Below, one piece after another: positions 7,755 through 15,892 of a stretch of DNA of 64,000 bases. Under the pieces are notes generated by a model that was not told the origin of the DNA, searched no databases, and saw only the letters and a program-made list of their open reading frames with translations. The position numbers were made by a program, and so were the translations under genes. Source of the DNA: Clostridium aciditolerans. GTDB taxonomy: Bacteria > Bacillota > Clostridia > Clostridiales > Clostridiaceae. The stretch lies in contig NZ_JAEEGB010000012.1 of the NCBI RefSeq assembly GCF_016316925.1, forward strand, positions 33,850 through 97,849, given 5' to 3'. How positions within the stretch are numbered: position 1 is the stretch's first letter; each line of letters starts with the position of its first letter.

Positions 7755-9044
7755 TTATGCTGCGTTACCTTCAACAGAAGCACCCTTTAATGATTTAAAG
7801 TAATTATCTCCTTTTTCTGCATCATACTGTTTTTCCCATTTTGATATAACTACAACAGCTAGTGAATTACCGATAACATTTACAACTGTTCTTGCCATAT
7901 CAAGTATACGGTCAATTCCCGCAATGAATGCTAGTCCTTCTAGTGGAATACCTACAGAACCAAGTGTAGCAAGTAGTACAACAAATGATACCCCTGGTAC
8001 ACCAGCTATACCTTTTGAGGTAAGCATTAATACAACAACTAAATTAATTTGCTGTACTATTGATAGGTGTATTCCGTACATTTGTGCAATAAATATTGCT
8101 GCAATTGCTTGATAAAGTGTAGATCCATCAAGGTTAAATGAATAACCAGTTGGAACAACAAATGTTGCAATTGATTTTGGACAACCGAATTTCTCCATTT
8201 TCTCCATGATTTTAGGCAAAACTGTTTCTGAGCTTGATGTACTATACGCAAGTATAAGTTCATCTTTTAGGATTTTTATAATTTTTATAATACTTGTTCC
8301 AGCTATTTTTGCCACTAAACCTAGTACAACTAAAACGAAGAATGCCATAGCGCCATAGGTAGTAATAGCTAGTTTACCAAGCGGAACTAGAGATTTAACT
8401 CCAAATTTGGAAACGCTTACACCCATTAATGCAAATACACCAAATGGAGCAACTTTCATAATTTGATTTGTCATCCAGAACATAGCATCTGCAGTTCCTT
8501 GACAAAATTTAAGAACTACTTTTCCTTTTTCTCCAATTGCGGAAACCCCTAAGCCAAACATAACTGAGAAGAATATTATTGAAAGCATATTTCCTTTTGC
8601 CATAGCATCAACTACGTTTGTAGGAACTATATTTACAAATGTTTCAGCAAATCCATGATGTGCAACTGATTCACTTGTACTTACATAACTTGAAATGTTT
8701 GTTTTTACAAGTTCATTCATGTTAATCCCTGTACCTGGATGGAACAGGTTTGCTATAACTAATCCTAATACTATAGCTACTGTAGTTACTACCTCGAAAT
8801 AAAGTATAGTTTTTCCGCCCAATTTACCAACTTGTTTTATATCTCCTGCCCCTGCAATACCAACAACAAGTGCTGAGAATACAATTGGCACAACTATCAT
8901 TTTAATTAAACGCAAAAAGATATCTCCAATTGGTTGTAAGTAAACTCCAACTGCCGGGTTACCATAAAACACAGCACCAACTATAACTCCAAGAATAAGA
9001 CCAATAACAATTTGTGTCGCTAACCCAAGTTTAAATTTTTTCAT
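7755..9044 (-). CDS. Dicarboxylate/amino-acid:cation symporter (DctA/GltP family)
   Basis: A membrane carrier that takes up glutamate, aspartate or C4-dicarboxylates with Na+ or H+. The 429-residue protein has about eight transmembrane helices. The serine-rich re-entrant loop STSSSETVLP lies at about 268-277, and the ion-binding NLDGS (usually NMDGT) at 304-308. Substrate cannot be read from sequence. Start ATG 9044 follows AAAGGTGAG. It is cargo of the serine-recombinase element and diverges from a histidine kinase/response regulator pair across a 389-bp repeat-rich region, so that pair most likely controls it. Its transcript ends at the hairpin 7705-7735. Confidence 0.92.
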   Translation of the reverse strand: MKKFKLGLATQIVIGLILGVIVGAVFYGNPAVGVYLQPIGDIFLRLIKMIVVPIVFSALVVGIAGAGDIKQVGKLGGKTILYFEVVTTVAIVLGLVIANLFHPGTGINMNELVKTNISSYVSTSESVAHHGFAETFVNIVPTNVVDAMAKGNMLSIIFFSVMFGLGVSAIGEKGKVVLKFCQGTADAMFWMTNQIMKVAPFGVFALMGVSVSKFGVKSLVPLGKLAITTYGAMAFFVLVVLGLVAKIAGTSIIKIIKILKDELILAYSTSSSETVLPKIMEKMEKFGCPKSIATFVVPTGYSFNLDGSTLYQAIAAIFIAQMYGIHLSIVQQINLVVVLMLTSKGIAGVPGVSFVVLLATLGSVGIPLEGLAFIAGIDRILDMARTVVNVIGNSLAVVVISKWEKQYDAEKGDNYFKSLKGASVEGNAA

Positions 9045-9081
9045 TCTATCTCACCTTTCTCTTTTAATTATTATTTTCCAT

Positions 9082-9111
9082 ATTATGCTTTACTAAATTA
9101 TGCTTTACTAA
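9082..9111. promoter_or_regulatory. Perfect 15-bp tandem repeat upstream of the symporter, possible operator
   Basis: ATTATGCTTTACTAA occurs twice head to tail with no spacer (9082-9096 and 9097-9111), 38-67 bp upstream of the symporter start. GlnL-type regulators are known to bind direct repeats, so this is a good candidate site for the adjacent response regulator. That is inference. Confidence 0.55.
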
Positions 9112-9136
9112 TTGCACTATTAGTTTCTATATTAGA

Positions 9137-9160
9137 ATTTTATAGTCCAAACTATAAAAT
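9137..9160. promoter_or_regulatory. Inverted repeat in the symporter/kinase divergent region
   Basis: ATTTTATAGT (9137-9146) and ACTATAAAAT (9151-9160) are a perfect 10-bp inverted repeat with a CCAA spacer. This could be an operator or part of a promoter; AT-rich palindromes can also arise by chance. Confidence 0.4.
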
Positions 9161-9209
9161 CTAACGAAAATCTATAAAATAGTTTTTGAAATTTTTAAAA
9201 ATAATTAGA

Positions 9210-9317
9210 ATTAAATCATTTCTGCCAAATGATTTAATCCTAGTTGTAATTATTTAAAGTATAAATCATTCTGATAAATAAAATATACAATATACTAAAA
9301 TTCATTTTAGTATATTG
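9210..9317. promoter_or_regulatory. Two further perfect palindromes upstream of the histidine kinase gene
   Basis: ATTAAATCATTT (9210-9221) is inverted perfectly at 9227-9238 with a 5-bp spacer. CAATATACTAAAA (9288-9300) is inverted perfectly at 9305-9317 with a 4-bp spacer. Part of the latter (TAGTATATTGA) recurs near 9354-9364 close to the kinase start. These may be operators or transcript ends separating the divergent units. Confidence 0.45.
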
Positions 9318-9433
9318 ATTGCTTTGCCTAGTAAATACAAAAGTTTATCATTATACTAGTATATTGACATTTTTTTTGATATTCTTATTTACAGAATATC
9401 AATTTGTACTAAATTTAAGGGAGTGTAGACTAG

Positions 9434-10729
9434 TTGAGAAATGTTTCATTAAAGGGGAATTTGTATATTATTATTTTAATGATTATTGTAGTGCCTTTAG
9501 CTGGCGAATTAAAACTATATCCTTTTCCTAATACCTTTCGAATTAGCTTTGGTATTCCAGTATTTTTCTTACTTTTACTAGGAATACGAAAAATACCTTT
9601 AGTTATATGTGGAGTTCTTGTTGGAACTTCTGTTCTTCTGTTCCGGATCGCTTTAGATTCTAGCGCCAGAGGACTTCCATTTGATTACTCTTTTACGCTT
9701 CATTTTCCAACATTTTTTTATTACATGACTTATTCTTACATGTTTCATGTAACTCGATTGAATAATTTACATCGCCATCCACTGATAGTTGGCCTTTTAT
9801 CTGTTATAATAGAAACAGCTTCCAGCATTGTTGAGTTATCTATTAGACACTACTTTCTAAGAGATATTATTACTTTGCCTATTTTAAATGAAGTTGTCAT
9901 TATTGCTATTATAAGGAGCTTTTTCGCTCTTGGGTTCTTTTATGCCATAAAACTTCATGAAGCTGAAATATCATCAATACAACAGCAAAAGCAAAATCAG
10001 CATATGCTTTTACTTATATCTGGTTTATATGAGGAATCTATTCAACTGAAAAAGTCTCTGAAAGATGCTGAGGAAATTACTAGAGATTGTTATGAATTAT
10101 ATGAGAACTTACTAAATAATGAATGTTCCTTAGACTCAGAAGGACTAACTCAAAAAATATTAGGTATTGCTGGTCAGGTACATGAAATCAAGAAGGATAA
10201 CCAAAGAATCTATTCTGGTCTTTCAGAGATGATTTCTGCAGAAAACTCAACGGATTATATGAGTATAACTGAAATAGGAAATATTATTATTCAAACAAAT
10301 CATAAATATGCTCAGTCTTTGGGAAAAGATATTAAATTTATTCTAAATATTGAGGATTCAATACCTTCTTTACATGTTTATACTACTTTATCTCTTGTAA
10401 ACAATTTAGTTTCTAATGCTGTAGAATCTATAAAAAATACAGGTTTAATAAAAATATCTATCAGCAGAAGTGCAAAGCATATTGAATTTAAAGTTTTCGA
10501 TACTGGCGCAGGCATTCCAAAACGAAAAACCGAATTAATTTTTAAGCCGGGGTATACTACGAAATATGATGTAACTGGTAAACCTTCAACTGGCATGGGC
10601 CTTCCTTACGCTAAAGAAGTAGTAAATAATCTTAAAGGCTGCATCTTTGTTGAGAGTAACCCTGAAAAAAATGAAACCGTTTTTACTATACAACTACCAA
10701 TTAGCAGTCTAGTGGAGAAAGGGTGGTAA
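9434..10729 (+). CDS. GlnK/YcbA-like membrane sensor histidine kinase
   Basis: This is the sensor half of a two-component system. The 431-residue protein has about five or six N-terminal membrane helices (10-175), a coiled-coil linker (180-235), a phosphoacceptor histidine in QVHEIKKD (H250) and a C-terminal GHKL ATPase domain with N box NNLVSNAVESI (323-333), G1 DTGAGIP and GKPSTGMGLP. This architecture matches the B. subtilis GlnK (YcbA) glutamine sensor. A TTG start at 9434 is used, with GGGAGTG about 8 nt upstream. Its stop lies 1 bp before the response regulator start, so the two are translationally coupled. The ligand is probably the amino acid or dicarboxylate carried by the adjacent symporter. 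Confidence 0.85.
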   Translation: MRNVSLKGNLYIIILMIIVVPLAGELKLYPFPNTFRISFGIPVFFLLLLGIRKIPLVICGVLVGTSVLLFRIALDSSARGLPFDYSFTLHFPTFFYYMTYSYMFHVTRLNNLHRHPLIVGLLSVIIETASSIVELSIRHYFLRDIITLPILNEVVIIAIIRSFFALGFFYAIKLHEAEISSIQQQKQNQHMLLLISGLYEESIQLKKSLKDAEEITRDCYELYENLLNNECSLDSEGLTQKILGIAGQVHEIKKDNQRIYSGLSEMISAENSTDYMSITEIGNIIIQTNHKYAQSLGKDIKFILNIEDSIPSLHVYTTLSLVNNLVSNAVESIKNTGLIKISISRSAKHIEFKVFDTGAGIPKRKTELIFKPGYTTKYDVTGKPSTGMGLPYAKEVVNNLKGCIFVESNPEKNETVFTIQLPISSLVEKGW

Positions 10730-10730
10730 T

Positions 10731-11651
10731 ATGAGATTTTTTATTGTTGACGATGATGAGGCTATCCGCTCAATGTTAGCTGAAATAATTGAGGATTATG
10801 ATCTTGGTGAGATTGTTGGCGAAGCAGATAATGGTTCTATTATAGATAGTCACTTACTTAGCTTGAAGAAAGTAGATATTCTTGTTATTGACTTATTAAT
10901 GCCTATTAAAGATGGAATTCAAACCATACATGATTTAAGTGGAGATTTTCCCGGAAAAATTATTATGATTTCTCAGGTTGAAGATAAAGAAATGGTTGGT
11001 AAAGCGTATTCTCTGGGCGTTGAATATTACATTACTAAGCCAATTAATCGTTTAGAAGTAATAAGTGTCATTCAAAAAGTAGTTGAACATATAAAACTGC
11101 AAAAATCTATATATGATATTCAAAAAACCTTGAATGTATTAGAATTTGGTAAACAAAAACAAAAAGATGAAAATAACTTTATAAATAAAAATATAACCTT
11201 GGCAGGTCAGTTTCTATTAACAGAATTAGGAATGATCGGCGAAAGTGGAAGCAAAGATTTGTTAGATATGCTAGAATATTTATTTCAACAGGAGAAGCAA
11301 TCTCCCTTTGAACATGAATTTCCTCCTCTTAAAGACATTTTTACTACTGTAGCAAGTAAGAAATTAGGAATATCAGCTACTGCTCCAGATTTACAAAAGG
11401 AGATAAAAGCTTCTGAACAGAGGGTTAGACGAGCAATATTTCAGGCTTTGAATCATCTTGCTTCTCTTGGCCTTACTGATTATTCCAATCCTAAATTTGA
11501 GGAGTATGCAACAAAGTTCTTTGATTTTACTGAAATTAGAAAAGTAATGTTGGAATTAGAAAATGACACTAAACCTTCAATATCTAGAATTCGTATTAAC
11601 ACAAAAAAATTTGTTAGGGTTCTCTATTTAGAATCGAAAAAAAGAATGTAA
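10731..11651 (+). CDS. glnL: GlnL/YcbB-type response regulator
   Basis: A DNA-binding response regulator of 306 residues. The receiver domain (1-120) has the acidic pocket VDDDE, the phosphorylated aspartate in VIDLLMP (D54), and the conserved lysine in YYITKPINR. The C-terminal half (about 150-306) is the YcbB-type output domain; segments such as KASEQRVRRAI and DYSNPKFEEYA resemble B. subtilis GlnL closely. Start ATG is preceded by GGAGAAAGGGTGG, overlapping the end of the kinase. It likely activates the divergent symporter gene through the repeats at 9082-9160. It ends 25 bp before the right attachment core, the last gene of the element. Confidence 0.9.
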   Translation: MRFFIVDDDEAIRSMLAEIIEDYDLGEIVGEADNGSIIDSHLLSLKKVDILVIDLLMPIKDGIQTIHDLSGDFPGKIIMISQVEDKEMVGKAYSLGVEYYITKPINRLEVISVIQKVVEHIKLQKSIYDIQKTLNVLEFGKQKQKDENNFINKNITLAGQFLLTELGMIGESGSKDLLDMLEYLFQQEKQSPFEHEFPPLKDIFTTVASKKLGISATAPDLQKEIKASEQRVRRAIFQALNHLASLGLTDYSNPKFEEYATKFFDFTEIRKVMLELENDTKPSISRIRINTKKFVRVLYLESKKRM

Positions 11652-11676
11652 TTCTTCATGTGTCTTTAAGAAGCTT

Positions 11677-11687
11677 CACCTCATGTA
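11677..11687. repeat. attR core (right end of the element)
   Basis: CACCTCATGTA is identical to 5886-5896 and is followed at once by the ATPase codons GTG GAC CCT. The sequence just before it (TTTAAGAAGCTT) is an imperfect mirror of the sequence after the left core. Confidence 0.88.
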
Positions 11688-12506
11688 GTGGACCCTCAAA
11701 ATCCTGGTGCAGTAGATGAAGTATTAAATATGGGAGCCCATTGGAATGAAGAAGGTTTTAAAAAGTATAGAGAAAATATAATAAAAACAAACAAGCAGAT
11801 TCAAGCTACATTTCAAAGAGCATATAGATTTATAGGCGCTGCAAAGCTTGTGCATGATGATTGGAGTAATTATAATAAAGTTTTTTTAGACTATTCAAAG
11901 TTGGCATCATTAGAAGAAGAGCTAAAGAGTAAGATTTTATCTCAATATGAACCTACTAATATAGGAAGTGAAAGGCACTTATTTGCTACAGCATTTACAC
12001 CTAATGGTATTATAACTTTCATGGATGAACTATGTGCTGATTGTGAGAAAGTATATGTATTAAATGGTGGACCAGGTACTGGTAAAACACAAATTCTAAA
12101 GTTTATGGTAAACGAATCATTGAAAAGAGGTCTTTTTGTTGAAATATATCATGATCCTCTTATTCCTGAAAGAATTGAGCATATTATAATACCAGCTTTA
12201 AAAACTGCAATAGTAACTTCAAACGAAATAAACAATAAGAAATTTAATGGTATTCAAATTTATATGGAAAACCTTGTAGACTATTCTCTTGTTGATAAAG
12301 ATGAATTACAAAGGGATAAAGAGATTTTTTATGATCTTTTAAATAAAGGACTTTCTATTATATCCTCTGCTAAAAAACTTCATGATGACCTTGAAATATA
12401 TTATATAGGTAATATGCTTTTTAAAGATATAGATGAGACTTATAATAATTTAATAAATAAACTTTTAAAATATGAAGAAGATTATAAGAAAGAACAGGGT
12501 TTATAA
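11677..12506 (+). pseudogene. Double P-loop ATPase (PRK06851-like), 3' fragment cut by the element
   Basis: This is the C-terminal 272 codons (from the GTG at 11688) of the ATPase begun at 5612. It holds a second Walker A motif, GGPGTGKT, at fragment residues 127-134 (about 222-229 of the intact protein), and ends with a lysine-rich helix. There is no Shine-Dalgarno before the GTG in the element's end, so the fragment is probably not translated while the element is present. No further frameshift or stop is visible, which means the gene is intact apart from the insertion. The gene ends at the bidirectional terminator shared with hydE. Confidence 0.85.
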
Positions 12507-12521
12507 CCATAAACCCTGTTC
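12492..12521. terminator. Bidirectional terminator between ATPase 3' part and hydE
   Basis: GAACAGGGTTTA and TAAACCCTGTTC form a perfect 12-bp stem with a 6-nt loop, lying between two convergent gene ends, with T-rich sequence on the plus-strand side. Confidence 0.8.
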
Positions 12522-12524
12522 TCC

Positions 12525-13559
12525 TTATTTCTTTATTCTGAATCCTTTAGTATCTGAAACAATTCTACCTATTGAAGTAATTTTCCCTGTGATACAGCCT
12601 CTACAGTGTGCAGGAGTATCACCTGTACAAATCTTACCTGGATAAAGAGCATACAATTTTCTATATTCACCTTCAGTTACATTTGGCATAACTACATTAG
12701 CTCCACTCCTAAGTGCTATAATTCTTCCATTTTTATTGAGACTCTCCATAGCAGTAGTTGCCGGAATGTTCACATCAGGCATTAATAATCTTGTTATTGC
12801 CATAACTTTTAAACTTGTCGTAAATTCTCCACCTTTTTCATCCTTCAAAGGAGTATCTTCATTGGGAATAAAGGGTCCAATTCCTATCATATCTGCTCCT
12901 ATTTCTTTAAAGAATAAAATATCATCAGCTAGTGAACTTAATGTTTGATTTGGCAAACCAACTAAGCAACCTGTACCAACCTCATAACCTAATTCTTTTA
13001 TATCCTTTAAGCATCTTTTTCTCTCCTCATGGCTCATCCCCGGATCCATATCCTCATATAAGGCTTTATCGGTAGTCTCTATTCTGATTAGATACCTATC
13101 AGCTCCAGCTTCTTTATAAGCCTTATATTCTTCAAAAGTTTTCTCTCCTACACTTACGGTAATTGCCACATCTAGTTTCTTAATATTAGATATTATGTAT
13201 TTCATCTTGTCTACAGTATAAAAATCGTCTTCTCCGGATTGCATTACTATTGTTTTGTATCCATAACTAACTGCTTTTTTAGCCAAGTCTACTATTTCAT
13301 CTGGTGATAATCTATATCTTTTTACGTTCTTGTTAGATGCCCTTAGCCCACAGTATAAACAATTCCTTTTGCACATATTAGAAAACTCTATTAATCCCCT
13401 TAAATGCACTTCATCTCCAACATATTCTTTTCTCACTCTATCTGCTGCATTAAAAAGTTCCTCATTACAGTTATCATCTTCTAATATTTTAATTATTTCT
13501 TCCCTATCTAAAATATGAGCCAGTTCTGCTTTTTTTATTAATTCAATGCTTGTACTCAT
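12525..13559 (-). CDS. hydE: [FeFe]-hydrogenase maturase, radical SAM enzyme HydE
   Basis: HydE is a radical SAM enzyme that helps build the H-cluster of [FeFe]-hydrogenase, together with HydF and HydG (not in this window). The 344-residue protein has the CxxxCxxC cluster motif CKRNCLYC (C63, C67, C70). It also has the HydE-specific second cluster CTGDTPAHCRGC near the C-terminus (C311, C319, C322), which separates it from biotin synthase. The start has only a weak GGAT Shine-Dalgarno. It stands alone between the ATPase gene and helD, and implies that the host makes hydrogen. Confidence 0.93.
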   Translation of the reverse strand: MSTSIELIKKAELAHILDREEIIKILEDDNCNEELFNAADRVRKEYVGDEVHLRGLIEFSNMCKRNCLYCGLRASNKNVKRYRLSPDEIVDLAKKAVSYGYKTIVMQSGEDDFYTVDKMKYIISNIKKLDVAITVSVGEKTFEEYKAYKEAGADRYLIRIETTDKALYEDMDPGMSHEERKRCLKDIKELGYEVGTGCLVGLPNQTLSSLADDILFFKEIGADMIGIGPFIPNEDTPLKDEKGGEFTTSLKVMAITRLLMPDVNIPATTAMESLNKNGRIIALRSGANVVMPNVTEGEYRKLYALYPGKICTGDTPAHCRGCITGKITSIGRIVSDTKGFRIKK

Positions 13560-13712
13560 CTCTTACACAAATCCTTTCTTAAATAATTTTAATCTATCTA
13601 TAATTATTTTAATAAAATAATTGAAATTTAACTAGATGTATATTTTAAATTTATAAAATATACTAAATTATTTATATAATTTTACAAATTACATAATAAA
13701 ATTATATAAATA

Positions 13713-13742
13713 AAGGAGCCTTCAAAATTTGAAAGCTCTTTT
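13713..13742 (-). terminator. Terminator of the ftsH-helD operon
   Basis: AAAGGAGCCTTCAAA and TTTGAAAGCTCTTTT pair almost perfectly across 13713-13742; the stem includes the last bases of helD. T-rich sequence follows on the minus strand. Confidence 0.65.
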
Positions 13743-15876
13743 ATTTAATCGAGGGAGTTCTATAAACATGTAGTTGATGTAATGCCCTTGTGGCCATTAC
13801 ATATTTTAATTTATTTTCTTCATTATAAACATCTTTTTCAGTGTCAATAAATATAACAGCGTCAAATTCTAAGCCTTTAGCAAAATAGCTAGGCAATATA
13901 ACTTCTCCGCTTGTATAAATTATGTCTTCCCTATCTAACTCCTTTATATGAATATTTTTCTTAAGGAGCTTACCTATAGTATCTGTTTCCGCTAAGTCTC
14001 TGCAAATTATAGCAATACTTTCATAACCCTTTTTTCTCAGCTCAGAAACATCCTCAATTATTTCATATGCAAGATCATTCAAATTATTTACCTGTTTTTC
14101 TATGACCTCTTCACCATTTCTAACAATAGCAGCAATTTCATTATTTTCTATGTATTTATTAGCATAGTCAATTATTTCTTTTGTAGATCTATAGCTTTTT
14201 GAAAGGGTAAAGGTGTGTACATCTAAACCAACTAATATATTTTCCAAATCTAACATCGCTGGATTTCCACTTATAGGCATTATTCTCTGATTGCTGTCAC
14301 CTACTATAGTAAAAGATTTACATGCTGTTAACTCCTGTATTATGCGAAACTGTAATGGAGAATAATCTTGTGCCTCATCTATAACAATATGTCTTATTTC
14401 ACTACTGTACTTTAATCCTTCTAGCTTTATCTTTAGATAAATAATCGCTGCTAAATCATCGTAGGTTAATTCCTTACCCTGATTAAACTCATCGTATAGT
14501 TCGATAATATTCGGGTTATCTAGCCATAGCAATTTCCTCTTAATTCTAATTACTTCTTGTATCGTTTCTCTTATTCTGTTTCTTTTTATAAACTCAAGAT
14601 TGTTACGCTGATTCTTTAATTCCTCTTCTGACAGTTTGCTAATTGCCTCTTGATGTTCCTTTTTTATCTGCCTTATTATGTTATCTCTCTCGTCTTTTAT
14701 TTTAGAATATATTATTCTCTTTATTTTTCTACTTCTTCTGAATAAAGGCATGGATTTAAAGTGGTAATCAAACATTTCATCTATTTCTTCCACATTAACT
14801 ATAGCTTTGTCATAGAATTTTACACTTTCTATTTTAAAATGTTTATAATCCAAATCCTCTATGATCTTATCTAGTTTCTTGATATATTCTAACGATCCTT
14901 TATATGCTATATCTTCATTAAATACCTTATCTCCACTTAATATTTTCTCCATATAATCTTTGAAGCTCATTACTTCTTCCAAGTTCAAAATATCCATAGC
15001 AAAATCTTTAAATGTAAGCTGTTTTACTCCTACTTCTCCAAGACTAGGTAAAACTGTTGATATATAATCCATAAATATGCTATTAGGTCCTAAAATTAGA
15101 ACCTTATCTTGTAATACATTTCTATAATTATATAATAGATAAGCTACTCTATGTAGTGCTATAGTGGTTTTACCGCTTCCCGCAACCCCATCAACTACAG
15201 TAACTTGATTACGTGGCTGTCTTATCAAGTTGTCCTGCTCAGCTTGTATTGTCATTATTATATCTTTTAACTTCTCTTCGGTATTTTTACTTAATACCAT
15301 TTGAAGTATCTCATCTTTTACATCTACACTTGTATCAAACATTCCAAGTAACTCTGCTTTTTTTATTATGAACTGCCTTTTAGATAAAACATTGGCATTT
15401 ATTTCTCCTAAAGGTCCCCTATAAGTTATTTCTCCAAGTTTACCTGCGTAAAACAAAGCAGCAATAGGTGATCTCCAATCAATTACTACAGGCTCATACT
15501 CATCACTTCTAGTTAATCCAAATCTGCCTATGTACATATCCTCAGTTCCAAATTCATCTTCAAAATTAACTTTACCAAAGTAAGGAGAGTTACTAAGTAT
15601 AGTAAGCTCCCTTAACTTTCTATCAATAATTCTAAATGTTTCTTCCCTGACAAATCTTTCATGATCAAAATATTCTATTAACTTATCTTCATCATCTCTA
15701 TATTCTTCAATATTCTTTTTTCTTAGATTTATAATGCCTTCTGTAACTTCTCTTCTTTTATTTGTATATTTAAGAATTTGATTTTTTATTTCTTCAACTA
15801 CATCATTAAGCTTTTCTTGCTCAACAGCAAATTCAAATTCCTTTTTCAATTCCTTTTCCAAATCATTATTTTTCAT
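13741..15876 (-). CDS. helD: UvrD/Rep-like helicase HelD (RNA polymerase recycling factor)
   Basis: A superfamily 1 helicase-like ATPase. HelD-type proteins bind RNA polymerase and release it from stalled complexes. The 711-residue protein has a long N-terminal coiled coil (1-95), Walker A GVAGSGKTT (230-238), the Walker B-like VIDEAQDYS and a C-terminal helicase half with the usual ATRALHQLH. ATG at 15874-15876 is preferred to one five codons upstream because GGAG sits 9 nt before it. The gene follows ftsH with a 16-bp gap on the same strand, so both are probably co-transcribed. Confidence 0.85.
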   Translation of the reverse strand: MKNNDLEKELKKEFEFAVEQEKLNDVVEEIKNQILKYTNKRREVTEGIINLRKKNIEEYRDDEDKLIEYFDHERFVREETFRIIDRKLRELTILSNSPYFGKVNFEDEFGTEDMYIGRFGLTRSDEYEPVVIDWRSPIAALFYAGKLGEITYRGPLGEINANVLSKRQFIIKKAELLGMFDTSVDVKDEILQMVLSKNTEEKLKDIIMTIQAEQDNLIRQPRNQVTVVDGVAGSGKTTIALHRVAYLLYNYRNVLQDKVLILGPNSIFMDYISTVLPSLGEVGVKQLTFKDFAMDILNLEEVMSFKDYMEKILSGDKVFNEDIAYKGSLEYIKKLDKIIEDLDYKHFKIESVKFYDKAIVNVEEIDEMFDYHFKSMPLFRRSRKIKRIIYSKIKDERDNIIRQIKKEHQEAISKLSEEELKNQRNNLEFIKRNRIRETIQEVIRIKRKLLWLDNPNIIELYDEFNQGKELTYDDLAAIIYLKIKLEGLKYSSEIRHIVIDEAQDYSPLQFRIIQELTACKSFTIVGDSNQRIMPISGNPAMLDLENILVGLDVHTFTLSKSYRSTKEIIDYANKYIENNEIAAIVRNGEEVIEKQVNNLNDLAYEIIEDVSELRKKGYESIAIICRDLAETDTIGKLLKKNIHIKELDREDIIYTSGEVILPSYFAKGLEFDAVIFIDTEKDVYNEENKLKYVMATRALHQLHVYRTPSIK

Positions 15877-15892
15877 AGTGAAAATCTCCATT

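Larger units (their letters stand above)
5886..11687. mobile_element. 5.8-kb serine-recombinase element inserted in an ATPase gene
   Basis: The two boundaries are defined by an 11-bp direct repeat (CACCTCATGTA at 5886-5896 and 11677-11687). One unit is 5791 bp, and removing it restores the ATPase reading frame exactly. Contents, left to right: large serine recombinase (minus), 40-codon ORF (minus), dicarboxylate-type symporter (minus), a regulatory region rich in repeats, then a histidine kinase and a GlnL-type response regulator (plus). There are no conjugation, replication, resistance or phage structural genes. A short shared core, a target inside a gene and a large serine recombinase at one end all fit site-specific integration. 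Base composition is like the host chromosome. Confidence 0.88.
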
